A stretch of 52,838 nt of DNA from a virus, in the IMG/VR virus record IMGVR_UViG_3300022074_000061, positions 1 to 52,838 of that record. One strand, written 5' to 3'. The position numbers and the translations under genes are program-made. Positions 39,620-49,637 of the stretch are shown here, one piece after another (positions within the stretch are counted from its first letter, which is position 1; each line of letters starts with the position of its first letter). The notes under the pieces are model-generated. The model searched no databases. It was not told the origin of the DNA and saw nothing but the letters and a program-made list of their open reading frames with translations.

Positions 39620-39624
39620 ATAAA

Positions 39625-40347
39625 ATGAGACACGTAGTAATAATTAAATCAAACAATCCAAGCAAGTTTAATTACTGTAAGTTTGGAAACTATAAAGATA
39701 GAGAGGGTAAAATAAGAGAACTAGTAGACATTAATGGAATAACAGTATCAGGTTTTGAAATGTTTCAAGCTGTAGTATCTTTAGATATTAATAAAGATCA
39801 CGACAGAAGGCTATATAAATTTTTAAAAGATCATCCATTAATACAGGGTAAATTTACAATTGAAGACGTATCAAGTAAAGAACAAAGAATTGCTGAACAA
39901 TCTATAAGATCTGCAGAAGCAGTTACAACAGCATCTGATCTTAAAGAAAAAGATTTAAGAGATTTAGCTTTACTTATGGGTATAGATATTAACATGCAAG
40001 AAATGTTACTTAAAGCTAAAGTAATTCAGTTTGCTAACGAACAGCCTGAGAACTTTATGAAATCAATTGAAGATATAGATAAAGAGCACAGAGTGTTTTT
40101 GAAAAAAGCATTAGCTGAAGATGTTTTACAAAAAGTAAACGGAGTTTGGAAACATAACACACTTAATATTGGCCTTACAGATGATCAGGCTATTGTATGG
40201 TTAAAAGATAATGGAGATTCGTATGCTTTGTTAAAACATCAGCTTAGAACTGGCAAAAAAGAAGAGCCAAAGAAAGTAGAGTTAAGTGAAGTAGAAGAGC
40301 ATCCAATGAGAAAAGGATCAGTTATATCTGAAATAGAAAATAGCTAA
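39625..40347 (+). CDS. Structural protein, 240 residues
   Basis: N-terminal beta part (VVIIKSNNPSKFNYCKFGNY) then helices (ASDLKEKDLRDLALLMGIDI) and an acidic end. Located between head and connector genes and coupled to the next gene (aATGA). A head-completion or assembly protein is likely; family not recognised. Confidence 0.5.
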   Translation: MRHVVIIKSNNPSKFNYCKFGNYKDREGKIRELVDINGITVSGFEMFQAVVSLDINKDHDRRLYKFLKDHPLIQGKFTIEDVSSKEQRIAEQSIRSAEAVTTASDLKEKDLRDLALLMGIDINMQEMLLKAKVIQFANEQPENFMKSIEDIDKEHRVFLKKALAEDVLQKVNGVWKHNTLNIGLTDDQAIVWLKDNGDSYALLKHQLRTGKKEEPKKVELSEVEEHPMRKGSVISEIENS

Positions 40348-40946
40348 TGACACAACAAGAAGCATTTGATTATATGGATTTGCTTTTAGATAAAGCAGAT
40401 CAACCTTACTTTTTAGATACAGAAAAAGAAAAGTTTTTATTACTTGCTTCTTACGAATATGTCAATATCTATTATCCAACATTTGGTGTTAATCAAAGTA
40501 GTAGAGATAAGTTAAGAAGTTTTATTAAAACAGATGAGATAGAAGATGTTTCTGATGAGGTAGGCGGAACGTCTATTTCTGATTATTATCATTTGATATC
40601 TGTGAATCATTCAGAAGATTCAACTAATTTTTATAAGGCTGAAATATTAAGCTCAGAAGAATTTATGAGTCGTATTAATAATACAGATCCATTTAAAAAA
40701 ACTGATGTTAATAATCCTGTTGCTACTATAGAGGATGATGAATTATTAGTTTCACCACCAACGACAGCAAATGGAAAGGTAGAAGTGAAATATATAGGAG
40801 ATCCAAAATCAATTATTAATACTTTTAATAATTTAAACGAAGGGCAGGCACTTGAGATAATCAAGATAGCAATTAGAATCATGGGTGCAAGTATTGAAAG
40901 CTCCAATTACGAAGTTTTTGATAACGAAGTAAAAACAAACATGTAA
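40347..40946 (+). CDS. Head-tail connector candidate
   Basis: 199 residues. An N-terminal helical bundle (AFDYMDLLLDKADQPYFLDT, KEKFLLLASYEYVNIYYPTF) and a beta insertion (ATIEDDELLVSPPTTANGKV) recall adaptor proteins that stack under the portal. It is followed by a terminator. Assigned by position and shape. Confidence 0.55.
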   Translation: MTQQEAFDYMDLLLDKADQPYFLDTEKEKFLLLASYEYVNIYYPTFGVNQSSRDKLRSFIKTDEIEDVSDEVGGTSISDYYHLISVNHSEDSTNFYKAEILSSEEFMSRINNTDPFKKTDVNNPVATIEDDELLVSPPTTANGKVEVKYIGDPKSIINTFNNLNEGQALEIIKIAIRIMGASIESSNYEVFDNEVKTNM

Positions 40947-40972
40947 GATTTTCTTTTGCTCCCTGCTTCAAG

Positions 40973-41009
40973 AATAGGCGGAAACTAGAAATAGTAGATG
41001 CCTATTTTT
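40973..41009 (+). terminator. Intrinsic terminator with inner GAAA hairpin
   Basis: AATAGGC pairs with GCCTATT, followed by a T run; inside, ACTA-GAAA-TAGT forms a tetraloop hairpin. It closes the connector transcript. Confidence 0.7.
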
Positions 41010-41029
41010 GTTTACTAGAGAAATTTAAT

Positions 41030-41037
41030 TAATTTTG
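41030..41037 (+). promoter_or_regulatory. -7 element TAATTTTG of the tail block
   Basis: TAATTTTG in the context AAATTTAATTAATTTTGCAA, 21 bases before the ATG at 41059. It starts the tail transcript. Confidence 0.6.
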
Positions 41038-41058
41038 CAAGAAGCATAAATATACCCT

Positions 41059-42018
41059 ATGGCAACATTAAATGAAATAGCATATAATATAAAAAATTTA
41101 GCTTACGGGGGCAGCCACTCTATAGAGGAGTCTATGGATATTAGACAGATAAAGTTTTGGATAAATTATCATAGAGCAAATATTATTACAGAAAACGTAG
41201 ATAGAGGTATATTAAATCATCATAATTTATATCAAGAACAAGAACTAAGCTTGTATAATATATTTAATGATAGTATTATAGAGTTTGTTAATAGTTATAT
41301 TGATAGCGGTTATACCCAACTTACATCAACGACTATACAATCGTATCTTGATAATATAATAATTCCAGACGGTAAATTTAGTCCATTATCACCTATTACG
41401 CTTACAACAATAAATCAAAGCTTTAATCTAGATCCTTATGGTAGAAGCTATGAAACTCAACAAGCTACAGACTATTGGAGAAACAATGGTTATGCAGATT
41501 TTAGTATACCACAAATATTATCAATAGATAATCACAAAGCTGTAAAATATGTTAGATTAAATAGATCTGTATATGATGGAGCAATTGAAGGAAATCAAAC
41601 TAATGTAATTAATGTTGCAATAAATACAGGAGCAGGATCAAAGTACAATAAAGCACCACTGGCTGAAATAAATAGAAAGAAAGGAACAGATTTACTTGAC
41701 AGAGAGCAAAGCATATTATCTGTATATAATCTACAAGTAAAGCCACTATTAGAACAAGATGCTTATTGGCTATATAAAGGAACAATAAAGGCTATATTTA
41801 ATGATCCTACTAAGGTTGTTCACTTAAGAAATTCTCAAATATATAATACTATACAATGGGATGATGATAAAGATTATTATCCATTACCTGACCAGTATAT
41901 TAAAGAGCTTATAGAAAGAGTGTTGAATGTTGAAGTAAGAACATCAATGGGTATGCCGTCTGATATAGTAGATGATGCGGCTGACACAACTAAAATGATG
42001 AAGCAAAGTGGGGCTTAA
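41059..42018 (+). CDS. Tail ring or connector protein
   Basis: 319 residues. The start MATLNEIAYNIKNLAYGG and DIRQIKFWINYHRANIITEN suggest a helical ring-forming domain; the middle is Asn/Ile-rich with PQILSIDNHKAVKYVRLNR. The size and position, before an HU/IHF-like gene and the hub gene, match ring proteins in the crAss-like tail block. Assigned by context. Confidence 0.55.
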   Translation: MATLNEIAYNIKNLAYGGSHSIEESMDIRQIKFWINYHRANIITENVDRGILNHHNLYQEQELSLYNIFNDSIIEFVNSYIDSGYTQLTSTTIQSYLDNIIIPDGKFSPLSPITLTTINQSFNLDPYGRSYETQQATDYWRNNGYADFSIPQILSIDNHKAVKYVRLNRSVYDGAIEGNQTNVINVAINTGAGSKYNKAPLAEINRKKGTDLLDREQSILSVYNLQVKPLLEQDAYWLYKGTIKAIFNDPTKVVHLRNSQIYNTIQWDDDKDYYPLPDQYIKELIERVLNVEVRTSMGMPSDIVDDAADTTKMMKQSGA

Positions 42019-42400
42019 ATATAAAAATAGATATGTATCTGTAAAAGACATTTACAGTAATGTAAATCATAATTTTAATAGAAAAATTAATTACAGTATA
42101 TTTTATAAAGTAATAAAAAAATTTTTTGAAATAGTAGTTAGAGATATTGTTGAAAGAAATAGAAGGGTGTTTCTACCTAATAGTATGGGATATATTTATT
42201 TGGCAGAAAAGCCACACAAAAGAGCGTTCCACACAAGAGTAGATCATAAGGCATCTAAAGAAACTGGAAAGTTGGTAACATTTAAAGTACCAATACTAAG
42301 TGACTTTTATAAGAAAATAGTTTGGGTAAGACCAAACAAATATAATACCTGCAAAATATTACCGCTAGGGTATTCAAAAAAAATAATTAAAAATAATTAA
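42008..42400 (+). CDS. HU/IHF-like protein in the tail block
   Basis: 130 residues, GTG start inside the end of the preceding gene. VSVKDIYSNVNHNFNRKINY, IKKFFEIVVRDIVERNRRVF and LPNSMGYIYLAEK follow the helix-helix-strand order of HU/IHF; a basic arm (AFHTRVDHKASKETGK) could be the DNA-wrapping loop. crAss-like phages carry IHF-like genes at this position in the tail block, which supports both this call and the relationship. The protein is strongly basic. Confidence 0.55.
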   Translation: MGLKYKNRYVSVKDIYSNVNHNFNRKINYSIFYKVIKKFFEIVVRDIVERNRRVFLPNSMGYIYLAEKPHKRAFHTRVDHKASKETGKLVTFKVPILSDFYKKIVWVRPNKYNTCKILPLGYSKKIIKNN

Positions 42401-42401
42401 T

Positions 42402-42863
42402 ATGGGTACAGAACTAACAGCACAAACCTTAACAGTAACAGTAACAGAAGCGCTAGCTGTAGATCATGCAAATGGATCAACAAACGATATTGACTTTGCA
42501 CAAACATACACACATACATATGGCAGTATTGCAAATGTAAGTAAAAGAATCATTAAGCTAGCTAACACTAATTTAACAGAAATAGCTACACTAGGATCTG
42601 ACACGGCAGACGGCGCTTTTGTAAGAGCTGACATAAAATATATTAGAGTAACTAATTTAGATTCCTCAGATACGTTACAAGTTGGATTAGATGATGAGGC
42701 ATCAGATGCAGCTTATGTAGAAGTAGCTGCGGATAGCAGTATAATATTTACAGGCACAAAATGCGAAGGAGATAATGGTGGCTCAACTTTAGATAATGCA
42801 ACAGCATTAAAAGTAAAAGGTAGTGCAAATCAACAATTAGAATTGTTCATAGCTTCAGTTTAA
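42402..42863 (+). CDS. Beta-rich small structural protein, third paralogue
   Basis: 153 residues. TAQTLTVTVTEALAVDHANG and IKYIRVTNLDSSDTLQVGLD followed by VEVAADSSIIF match the pattern of the genes at 10361 and 10761. It lies one base before the tail hub gene, whereas its relatives lie next to the lysis genes, so the family was duplicated across the genome. Decoration or fibre-attachment role inferred. Confidence 0.6.
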   Translation: MGTELTAQTLTVTVTEALAVDHANGSTNDIDFAQTYTHTYGSIANVSKRIIKLANTNLTEIATLGSDTADGAFVRADIKYIRVTNLDSSDTLQVGLDDEASDAAYVEVAADSSIIFTGTKCEGDNGGSTLDNATALKVKGSANQQLELFIASV

Positions 42864-43936
42864 TGTATATAGAATTAGAAAACGTTTTTCAGTCGGTAAG
42901 CAGAAACTTAGGTATAAAAAACTATGATCATCATATAGATGAGTGGATTGAATGGTCTTTTGAGGCAGAAAAATACATAGGCAGTTTAGATACTTTTAGA
43001 ATGATAGAGGCTACTTATACAACCACAGGTGAACAAGCTACAGGTACACTTACGTTTGCGGCAAATCCTTCCGATGGCGACTGGATTGAATTAAATGGTA
43101 CTAGATTATATTTCAAAGACTCAAGTAGTATAGGTGGTGCTCAGGCATCAAATGAAATAGTTATTGGAACTACATTAGCACTTACTCTAAGCAATGGAAC
43201 TGTAGGATTAGAACAAAATTTATCTACAACTGTAAATTCTAACGCAGCTTTATTTAATTATCCAGAAACTCTTAACGTTGCTACATACGCTGTTGATACT
43301 ACTGCAGGAACTCTTACTATAACATATAAAGATATTGGACCAGAAGGTAATAATTATACCATTTCATCTAGTTCATCTAATGTTACGTTCAGCAATACCA
43401 CATTAACTGGCGGTAAACATATGTTTAGAAATCAACAATTAACTTTACCTAAAAATATGATAAAGTTATTAGCGGTTAGAGCAGGTGGTAACGATCTACA
43501 AAATAAACATGCTGAATTTAGACCAACATCTACAACACATAGATCAAGAGTTGGACAAAGCGATGATGGTACACAACAAAGACATTTTAGATACTATGTT
43601 GATGGTAATAGATTAAACATTACGCATGATCAAGTAACTGAAATTACTATAACATATTATGAGTATCCTACAGACGTAAGAGGATGGCCAATGATCAAAG
43701 ATAGTCATATTACGGCAGTAGCTCAGTATATAATGTGGCAACACAAACTGGTAGGCTACTATAATGCTGAAGTACCCCAATACATTATTAAAGATTTAGA
43801 AAAAAGATGGTACTATTTATGTGCAAAAGCAAGGGGTGATGACAGTATGCCATCATCAGATGATATAAAACAAATTGGTAAAATGTGGAATAATTTAGTT
43901 CCTATACGTAGTGGTAATGATTTATTAGACTTCTAA
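42863..43936 (+). CDS. Tail hub protein with inserted beta domain
   Basis: 357 residues. Residues 1-56 and 185-357 form the hub-like body: FQSVSRNLGIKNYDHHIDEW at the start, FRNQQLTLPKNMIKLLAVRA and EITITYYEYPTDVRGWPMIK later, with a helical end. Residues about 57-184 are a separate beta domain: GTLTFAANPSDGDWIELNG, IVIGTTLALTLSN and GPEGNNYTISSSSS...LTGG, a module common in phage tail proteins. It is spliced into a loop of the hub. The role is joining the portal tunnel to the nozzle. Confidence 0.65.
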   Translation: MYIELENVFQSVSRNLGIKNYDHHIDEWIEWSFEAEKYIGSLDTFRMIEATYTTTGEQATGTLTFAANPSDGDWIELNGTRLYFKDSSSIGGAQASNEIVIGTTLALTLSNGTVGLEQNLSTTVNSNAALFNYPETLNVATYAVDTTAGTLTITYKDIGPEGNNYTISSSSSNVTFSNTTLTGGKHMFRNQQLTLPKNMIKLLAVRAGGNDLQNKHAEFRPTSTTHRSRVGQSDDGTQQRHFRYYVDGNRLNITHDQVTEITITYYEYPTDVRGWPMIKDSHITAVAQYIMWQHKLVGYYNAEVPQYIIKDLEKRWYYLCAKARGDDSMPSSDDIKQIGKMWNNLVPIRSGNDLLDF

Positions 43937-43937
43937 T

Positions 43938-46900
43938 ATGGCGCAGAAAAAACAAGTAAGCAAGCCACAAGGATTTACACATGGATTAGTATCAGATCCA
44001 GATCCAAGATTTCAAATCAAAGGTAGTTATACTGATGCGCTTAATATACGATTAACTAATGATACAGGTGATACGTTTACTGTAGAAAACATTAAAGGTA
44101 ATACTTTGCTTATAGATTTATTTGGATTGCAGTTTCAGTCATATATTGATGCTGCTGAAGTTTCATCAGGAATACTTGGAACAAGACCTGATATACAAAA
44201 TAATTCAAATACTACTGGAGCAAGTAATTTAATATTTTCTGAAATATATGCAGATCCAAAAACTATCATAAATAATCAAGAGGTTGGATCTAATTTTCCA
44301 AGTCCACAAAATCCAGAACCAGGATCTGGCCCAAATCTAAATGCAACTAATCAAACAGGTTATCAAGGTTTGTTTCCTTTTTTTGAGCCAGGAACATTAC
44401 CACAAACTACAACAAATGTAGATTCATTTGAATCTATTGCTAGAAAAAATCATTCTAATATAGTTGGATATGTTTCTGTTGGTAAGGAATTAATTTTAAT
44501 TATTGTAGTAGCTACAGTAAAAGAAATAAAACCTGATGGAACAGATATTGATAACCCCACAACAAGAACAGTATTTTTAAGACTTACTATTGATGATGAA
44601 AATAAAGTTGAATCTGTAGAGGATTTACTTGTAAGTTATAGTTTTTTAAATGGTAATTATCCAGATTTAAACATGAATATTGATAATCCTGTTCGTGTAG
44701 AAGCTATAGTTGAAAATGAAAGTATAACGAGAATATATTGGACAGATAACAAAAATCCGCTTAGAACATTAAACACAAGACAGTCTGGTAAAAATCTATT
44801 ACCACCGTCTAGTTTAAATTTAACACCACTTGTAAATGCATCACAACCTGTATTAGATTTAACACTAAATGGATCTTTACCTGTAGGAACATATCAGTAT
44901 GTATATAAATATATATCTGCAAATGGAGGAGAATCTTCATATTCACCACTTAGTAACTTTTACCATGTAAGTGAAGAGGGTTTTGCTACATCAACTGATT
45001 ATGGAGGATCTCCAAAAGGTGAAATAGGATCACAAGGTTTTAGAATAGTAGTAGAAGATTTAGATACAAACTTTTCATATATAGAGCTATATGCTCTATT
45101 GTACGAAGATCTTAATATACCACCTAGAGTCGGCTTAGTAGACAGAAAGCTAATAACAGATGGCGCTACAAATGTTGTTTTTAATCATCTAGAATTTAGT
45201 AATGAAATATCAAATGGATTAGAAGAGGTTTTAATTGAAACTAATACGTGGGACGTTTGTAAAGATATTGCAATAAAAGATAATATATTATTTGCAGGTA
45301 ATTTAAGACAAAAAAGAAACTTTATATCTGAAAAAGAATGGAATGTAAAAATTTTAAGATATAATATAAATTCATCATACACCCCGCCAATAACAGATCA
45401 AACAGCGATGCTTACATCAACTGATCCAGAAATACCTGTGTATTTTAAAGAGTCAAGTAATTCTGCAACTGTAAAATTAGCACCAGACGATGATTATCTT
45501 TTGGGTAGGTTAAATAATGGTGATCCAGCAGAACCACAATATGCAACAAGATATTTGCAGAGAAAAATGAATGGTAATGCATTTTCTTTAGCTACTAAAA
45601 CACAAGATGAGTATAGGTTTTTAAATGATGGCATGACGCTTGGTGGTCAGAGTTATAAGTTTGGTCAGAATTATTTAGGTGGATGCAGGGTAACTTTTGG
45701 TATTAAAGAAAAAGTTGCTGACATAACCACTAATGATGGAAATGTGCCATATATAGAAAGTGTTTCTAATTCAATAGATAATTTTCAAACAGATAATATA
45801 GCAGGTGAAATAGTGGAAGTTGCAGGCGTGCTAACCACACAAACACTAATAAATAATAATACTGAAGTAACATATAGTGCTTCAATGAATTTAGGGGGTA
45901 GTAAAGATCCACATCTTGCAGGAGATCAAAGAGGTTATCAAAGAGGCGAAATATATAGATTTGGAGTACAGGTGTATGATTTAAATGGTAGCCCTGGTAA
46001 TGTACTTTGGATTGGTGATATACAAACACCAGAAATGTACGATTTATTAAGAATGATGAATGTAGACTCATTAGCTTATGATCCATTACAACTTGATTCA
46101 ACATATATAAATGGCGAGTATAAAATAATTAGTTTTGATAAAATTAAAGATCATAGAATATCTACAGTTTGGGGACATTCTGTACCGCCAGTGGCCTGTT
46201 CATGGTTTAATGAAACAACTAGCGTACAAGATAGTCAACCAAAACCAGAAGCTTACATCAATGCTGATGGGACACAAGTAGATTTAAATACAGATAATTT
46301 AAATCCTGGACAACCAACAAATGCAACAAGAAAAAATAAATGGTATCCTGGATATATAGCTAATTCATTACCCTTATATCCTGATAGCCTTAATAACTAC
46401 GATAGCAGGCATTATCTTTTTGATTTGTTTGTAAACTTTGAGTTTTTAATACCTCAAGAAGTGTGTGAAAAAATATCAGGATTTAGAGTAGTAAGAGCAG
46501 AAAGAAAAGAAATAGATCGTAGAGTTTTACAACAAGGTTTGCTAAATCAAACAATGAAGTATGGTAGAATTGATCAAGGGTTACAAAGGGGTTATTATCA
46601 AGATGCTAAATTTTCTGTAGATGATAATGAAAACTATTCTGGATCTACAGATTTTCCATTTTCAAATGCAACAAACACTGATCCACAATTCTTAGAATAT
46701 GACACATTTTTAAATGGATATGTTGGTTTAGCAGAAAACTCACATATTGCTAGATATGAAAATGGACTGACAACAGGTAAACTAACGGTTGGAGGTATTA
46801 CAGAGGGAGAAGTTTATGTAATGCAAGAGAATGAAAATCAAATTGGTTTTTACGGAATAAATTATCCATATAGAGATAATTTAGCAGGATCAAGATCTGC

Positions 46901-49637
46901 TAACAGTCTTCATGTGGGTATGGGTGCTCCTGGAGAAAAAGGCATGCATAGTGCATATTTTGGATCATATGAAAAATGTCAAAATGGTCAAGTTCAGAAT
47001 GGTGGTAATGCAAAGCTTAATAGACACGCGTGGATAACTGACAACATATTTACTTTAGATTGCCCTGACAGTTCTTTTGGTACATATAGGTATTCTACAA
47101 AAGAAGGTGATATGTTAAGAATAGATAGTTTATTAAAACTAACAGATGAATTAAGATATACGTCAGATTTAAACCAATCCAACTATCCTTCAGGTTGGTA
47201 TAGAAACGGAGTTGGAAAACCAAGTACAAATAATAGCACAAGCTGGCAATCACCTGATAAGGCAATAGATTTGTCACAAGCTTTAAGATTTAGTAGTAAA
47301 AGACAAACAGAGTTAAATGAAAAAAATGGAATTTTAATTGGTAAATATTATGTTTACGATCCATCATGGGGTATTGATTTTGAAATATCTGGAGGTAATA
47401 CTTTTGTAACAAGAGATTTTAGTAATTCTGTAGTTAATGTTGCAAACCCTAATAGAGATTACAGGCAAATGGGCACTATAGTTGCAGCAAAAGAAATTAT
47501 TGCAGGCGAAATATTATCAAGCACATTTTTTGAAAATGATGATTCAATGACAAGTGGACAATATTCAGGTTTTTCTAATAACACATTAGGATTTGTCGGA
47601 GACTATGTTTGGTATGCTCAATTTTCAAGTGTAACAAATAATATACAGGCAGGATATCAAACGGCTAATGCTGATGATTTTAACTATGATACAATTTCTA
47701 CAATGCAACAAGGTTTAAGGTCTATAGTGGTTGAGGTAGGCAGAGATCTTAATGGTAATACACTTAGTATGTATAACTTTCATCCAAGAAATTTAAGTAT
47801 GATTTTACAAAATCAATCATTTCTTTCAAGACAAAATAATGGGACTTTTTATTCAGATGCAGCTCAACAATATGATTATTATTTAGGTAATAGTAAAAGT
47901 GCAGAAACAATAAAATCTTACATACCATTTAAGTATCTATGTTCTATAGTTAGAAAATCTGTAGCATATGGCGGAAGTTCAAAGTCATCTATTGAATCAA
48001 CTAGATTTATACCCTGTGGTAATTTTCATCCAGTTGTATTCACAGCTGGACCAGAAACTGTTATGCAGTTTCATAATTCTAAAGTGTTTGGTGGTGATAC
48101 ATTTGTAAATTTATATTCACATCAAAAAACAAACATACCTTACTCAAGAATTTCATTTGCAAGATGGCAAGTGTTTCCTGTAGAATCATTTACTAATACA
48201 GATATGCGTGGTTTATTATCATTAAACGCAGGTGACACTACACTAGGTACAGATAAAAACTTACCACCATTTAGTAATGATTGGGTATACAACTATGTGT
48301 ACTCACAAGAAAATAATATTAAGTCAGGATTGATGATAGATGAGGAAAGAACAAATGATCCGCTTGACTTACCTTATGAGTTGGCGTATTCAAGAACAAA
48401 AATATTAGGTGAGCTAGGTGATGCATTTAGAGTGTTTCCTATCAATCAATTCCATGATATGGAAGGTAAGTATGGACAAATCAATAGAGTCATAAACTTT
48501 AAAAATGATATTTATGTATTACAGGATGAAGCATTTGCAAAAGTTTTAGTTAATCCAGTATCTATGATTACCGACGATACAGGTTCAAGTTTATTTACTG
48601 GTACAGGTGAAACTTTAGAAAATCATCTTTACATAACAACAAAGTTTGGTACACGTCACATGCATAGTGTAACTACTAGTGAACAGGCTATATACTATGT
48701 TGATAGCAGATATGGTAAAATATATAAATACGATACAGAAACACTAATGTCATTGGGAGATACTTTAGGGTTAAGGGCGGCTTTAAGATCTACAATTAAA
48801 GAGGAAGGTCGTTTGGATTCATATAATCAAACAGCTATTGGTGATCTATCTGAAGTCCCATTTCAAGTAGGCGCAAGCAGAAACTACGTATCTGATAATT
48901 ATTTAGATTTTATAGGCATACAAAGTACATTTGATCATATGAATAAAGAGTTAATTGTTACTTTTCATAATTCAACTTTATTAAATAACACAAGATCTAG
49001 ACCTAGAATATCTACTGATATTATTAGCACAACAGTAGCATACAATGAAGGTGTCAATGCTTTTACTTCATATTATAGCGCATCACCAAGCCAATGGCTT
49101 TTACATGATCCAGCTTTAATACATGTAGGAGATCAACAGCCTGTAAGTTCATACTTACATAATGAAGCAATTGATGGTACATATAGATACAATCCGTTAC
49201 AATTATGGTTATGGGACAGTAACCCTTTAAGAAATGTATACTATCAAGACTCATCAACCGACGAATTGCCAACTGCAGATAATACAGTATTAGAAAAAGT
49301 TATTAATGAGCAGGCGCAGGACACAAAAGTTTTTGACAACTCATTAATTCCTATGACAAGTGATGGTGATGGGGGTATGGATCAATTTTCTAATGATGTC
49401 AAACTATCTTTTCAAACTGAAAATATGATAACACCACAAACAATAGATAATACTCTTGTAAAATATAGAGAAAATATATTAAGATATCCGATTCGTGGAA
49501 GTGTAGAAACAGAAGCTGGTAATCAGTTTTTTGGAAGAGCAAGAGGTACATATTGTAAGCTTAGATTGGAAATAGAAACATCAGAAAAATTTAATATCTT
49601 TGCAATAATGGCGAAGTATCGCAAATCTTATAATTAA
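43938..49637 (+). CDS. Giant tail nozzle/stabilisation protein
   Basis: 1899 residues, the largest gene. It opens GFTHGLVSDPDPRFQIKGSY and TDALNIRLTND...FTVENIKGNT, the N-terminal signature I associate with the crAss-like tail stabilisation (muzzle) protein. The rest is beta-rich, with Asp/Asn-rich loops and repeated aromatic strands (RIYWTDNKNPLRTLN, YRYNPLQLWLWDSNPLR) as in beta-propellers, and ends FNIFAIMAKYRKSYN. It likely closes the tail tip and plugs the DNA channel until adsorption. It overlaps the lysin gene by one base. Confidence 0.7.
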   Translation: MAQKKQVSKPQGFTHGLVSDPDPRFQIKGSYTDALNIRLTNDTGDTFTVENIKGNTLLIDLFGLQFQSYIDAAEVSSGILGTRPDIQNNSNTTGASNLIFSEIYADPKTIINNQEVGSNFPSPQNPEPGSGPNLNATNQTGYQGLFPFFEPGTLPQTTTNVDSFESIARKNHSNIVGYVSVGKELILIIVVATVKEIKPDGTDIDNPTTRTVFLRLTIDDENKVESVEDLLVSYSFLNGNYPDLNMNIDNPVRVEAIVENESITRIYWTDNKNPLRTLNTRQSGKNLLPPSSLNLTPLVNASQPVLDLTLNGSLPVGTYQYVYKYISANGGESSYSPLSNFYHVSEEGFATSTDYGGSPKGEIGSQGFRIVVEDLDTNFSYIELYALLYEDLNIPPRVGLVDRKLITDGATNVVFNHLEFSNEISNGLEEVLIETNTWDVCKDIAIKDNILFAGNLRQKRNFISEKEWNVKILRYNINSSYTPPITDQTAMLTSTDPEIPVYFKESSNSATVKLAPDDDYLLGRLNNGDPAEPQYATRYLQRKMNGNAFSLATKTQDEYRFLNDGMTLGGQSYKFGQNYLGGCRVTFGIKEKVADITTNDGNVPYIESVSNSIDNFQTDNIAGEIVEVAGVLTTQTLINNNTEVTYSASMNLGGSKDPHLAGDQRGYQRGEIYRFGVQVYDLNGSPGNVLWIGDIQTPEMYDLLRMMNVDSLAYDPLQLDSTYINGEYKIISFDKIKDHRISTVWGHSVPPVACSWFNETTSVQDSQPKPEAYINADGTQVDLNTDNLNPGQPTNATRKNKWYPGYIANSLPLYPDSLNNYDSRHYLFDLFVNFEFLIPQEVCEKISGFRVVRAERKEIDRRVLQQGLLNQTMKYGRIDQGLQRGYYQDAKFSVDDNENYSGSTDFPFSNATNTDPQFLEYDTFLNGYVGLAENSHIARYENGLTTGKLTVGGITEGEVYVMQENENQIGFYGINYPYRDNLAGSRSANSLHVGMGAPGEKGMHSAYFGSYEKCQNGQVQNGGNAKLNRHAWITDNIFTLDCPDSSFGTYRYSTKEGDMLRIDSLLKLTDELRYTSDLNQSNYPSGWYRNGVGKPSTNNSTSWQSPDKAIDLSQALRFSSKRQTELNEKNGILIGKYYVYDPSWGIDFEISGGNTFVTRDFSNSVVNVANPNRDYRQMGTIVAAKEIIAGEILSSTFFENDDSMTSGQYSGFSNNTLGFVGDYVWYAQFSSVTNNIQAGYQTANADDFNYDTISTMQQGLRSIVVEVGRDLNGNTLSMYNFHPRNLSMILQNQSFLSRQNNGTFYSDAAQQYDYYLGNSKSAETIKSYIPFKYLCSIVRKSVAYGGSSKSSIESTRFIPCGNFHPVVFTAGPETVMQFHNSKVFGGDTFVNLYSHQKTNIPYSRISFARWQVFPVESFTNTDMRGLLSLNAGDTTLGTDKNLPPFSNDWVYNYVYSQENNIKSGLMIDEERTNDPLDLPYELAYSRTKILGELGDAFRVFPINQFHDMEGKYGQINRVINFKNDIYVLQDEAFAKVLVNPVSMITDDTGSSLFTGTGETLENHLYITTKFGTRHMHSVTTSEQAIYYVDSRYGKIYKYDTETLMSLGDTLGLRAALRSTIKEEGRLDSYNQTAIGDLSEVPFQVGASRNYVSDNYLDFIGIQSTFDHMNKELIVTFHNSTLLNNTRSRPRISTDIISTTVAYNEGVNAFTSYYSASPSQWLLHDPALIHVGDQQPVSSYLHNEAIDGTYRYNPLQLWLWDSNPLRNVYYQDSSTDELPTADNTVLEKVINEQAQDTKVFDNSLIPMTSDGDGGMDQFSNDVKLSFQTENMITPQTIDNTLVKYRENILRYPIRGSVETEAGNQFFGRARGTYCKLRLEIETSEKFNIFAIMAKYRKSYN

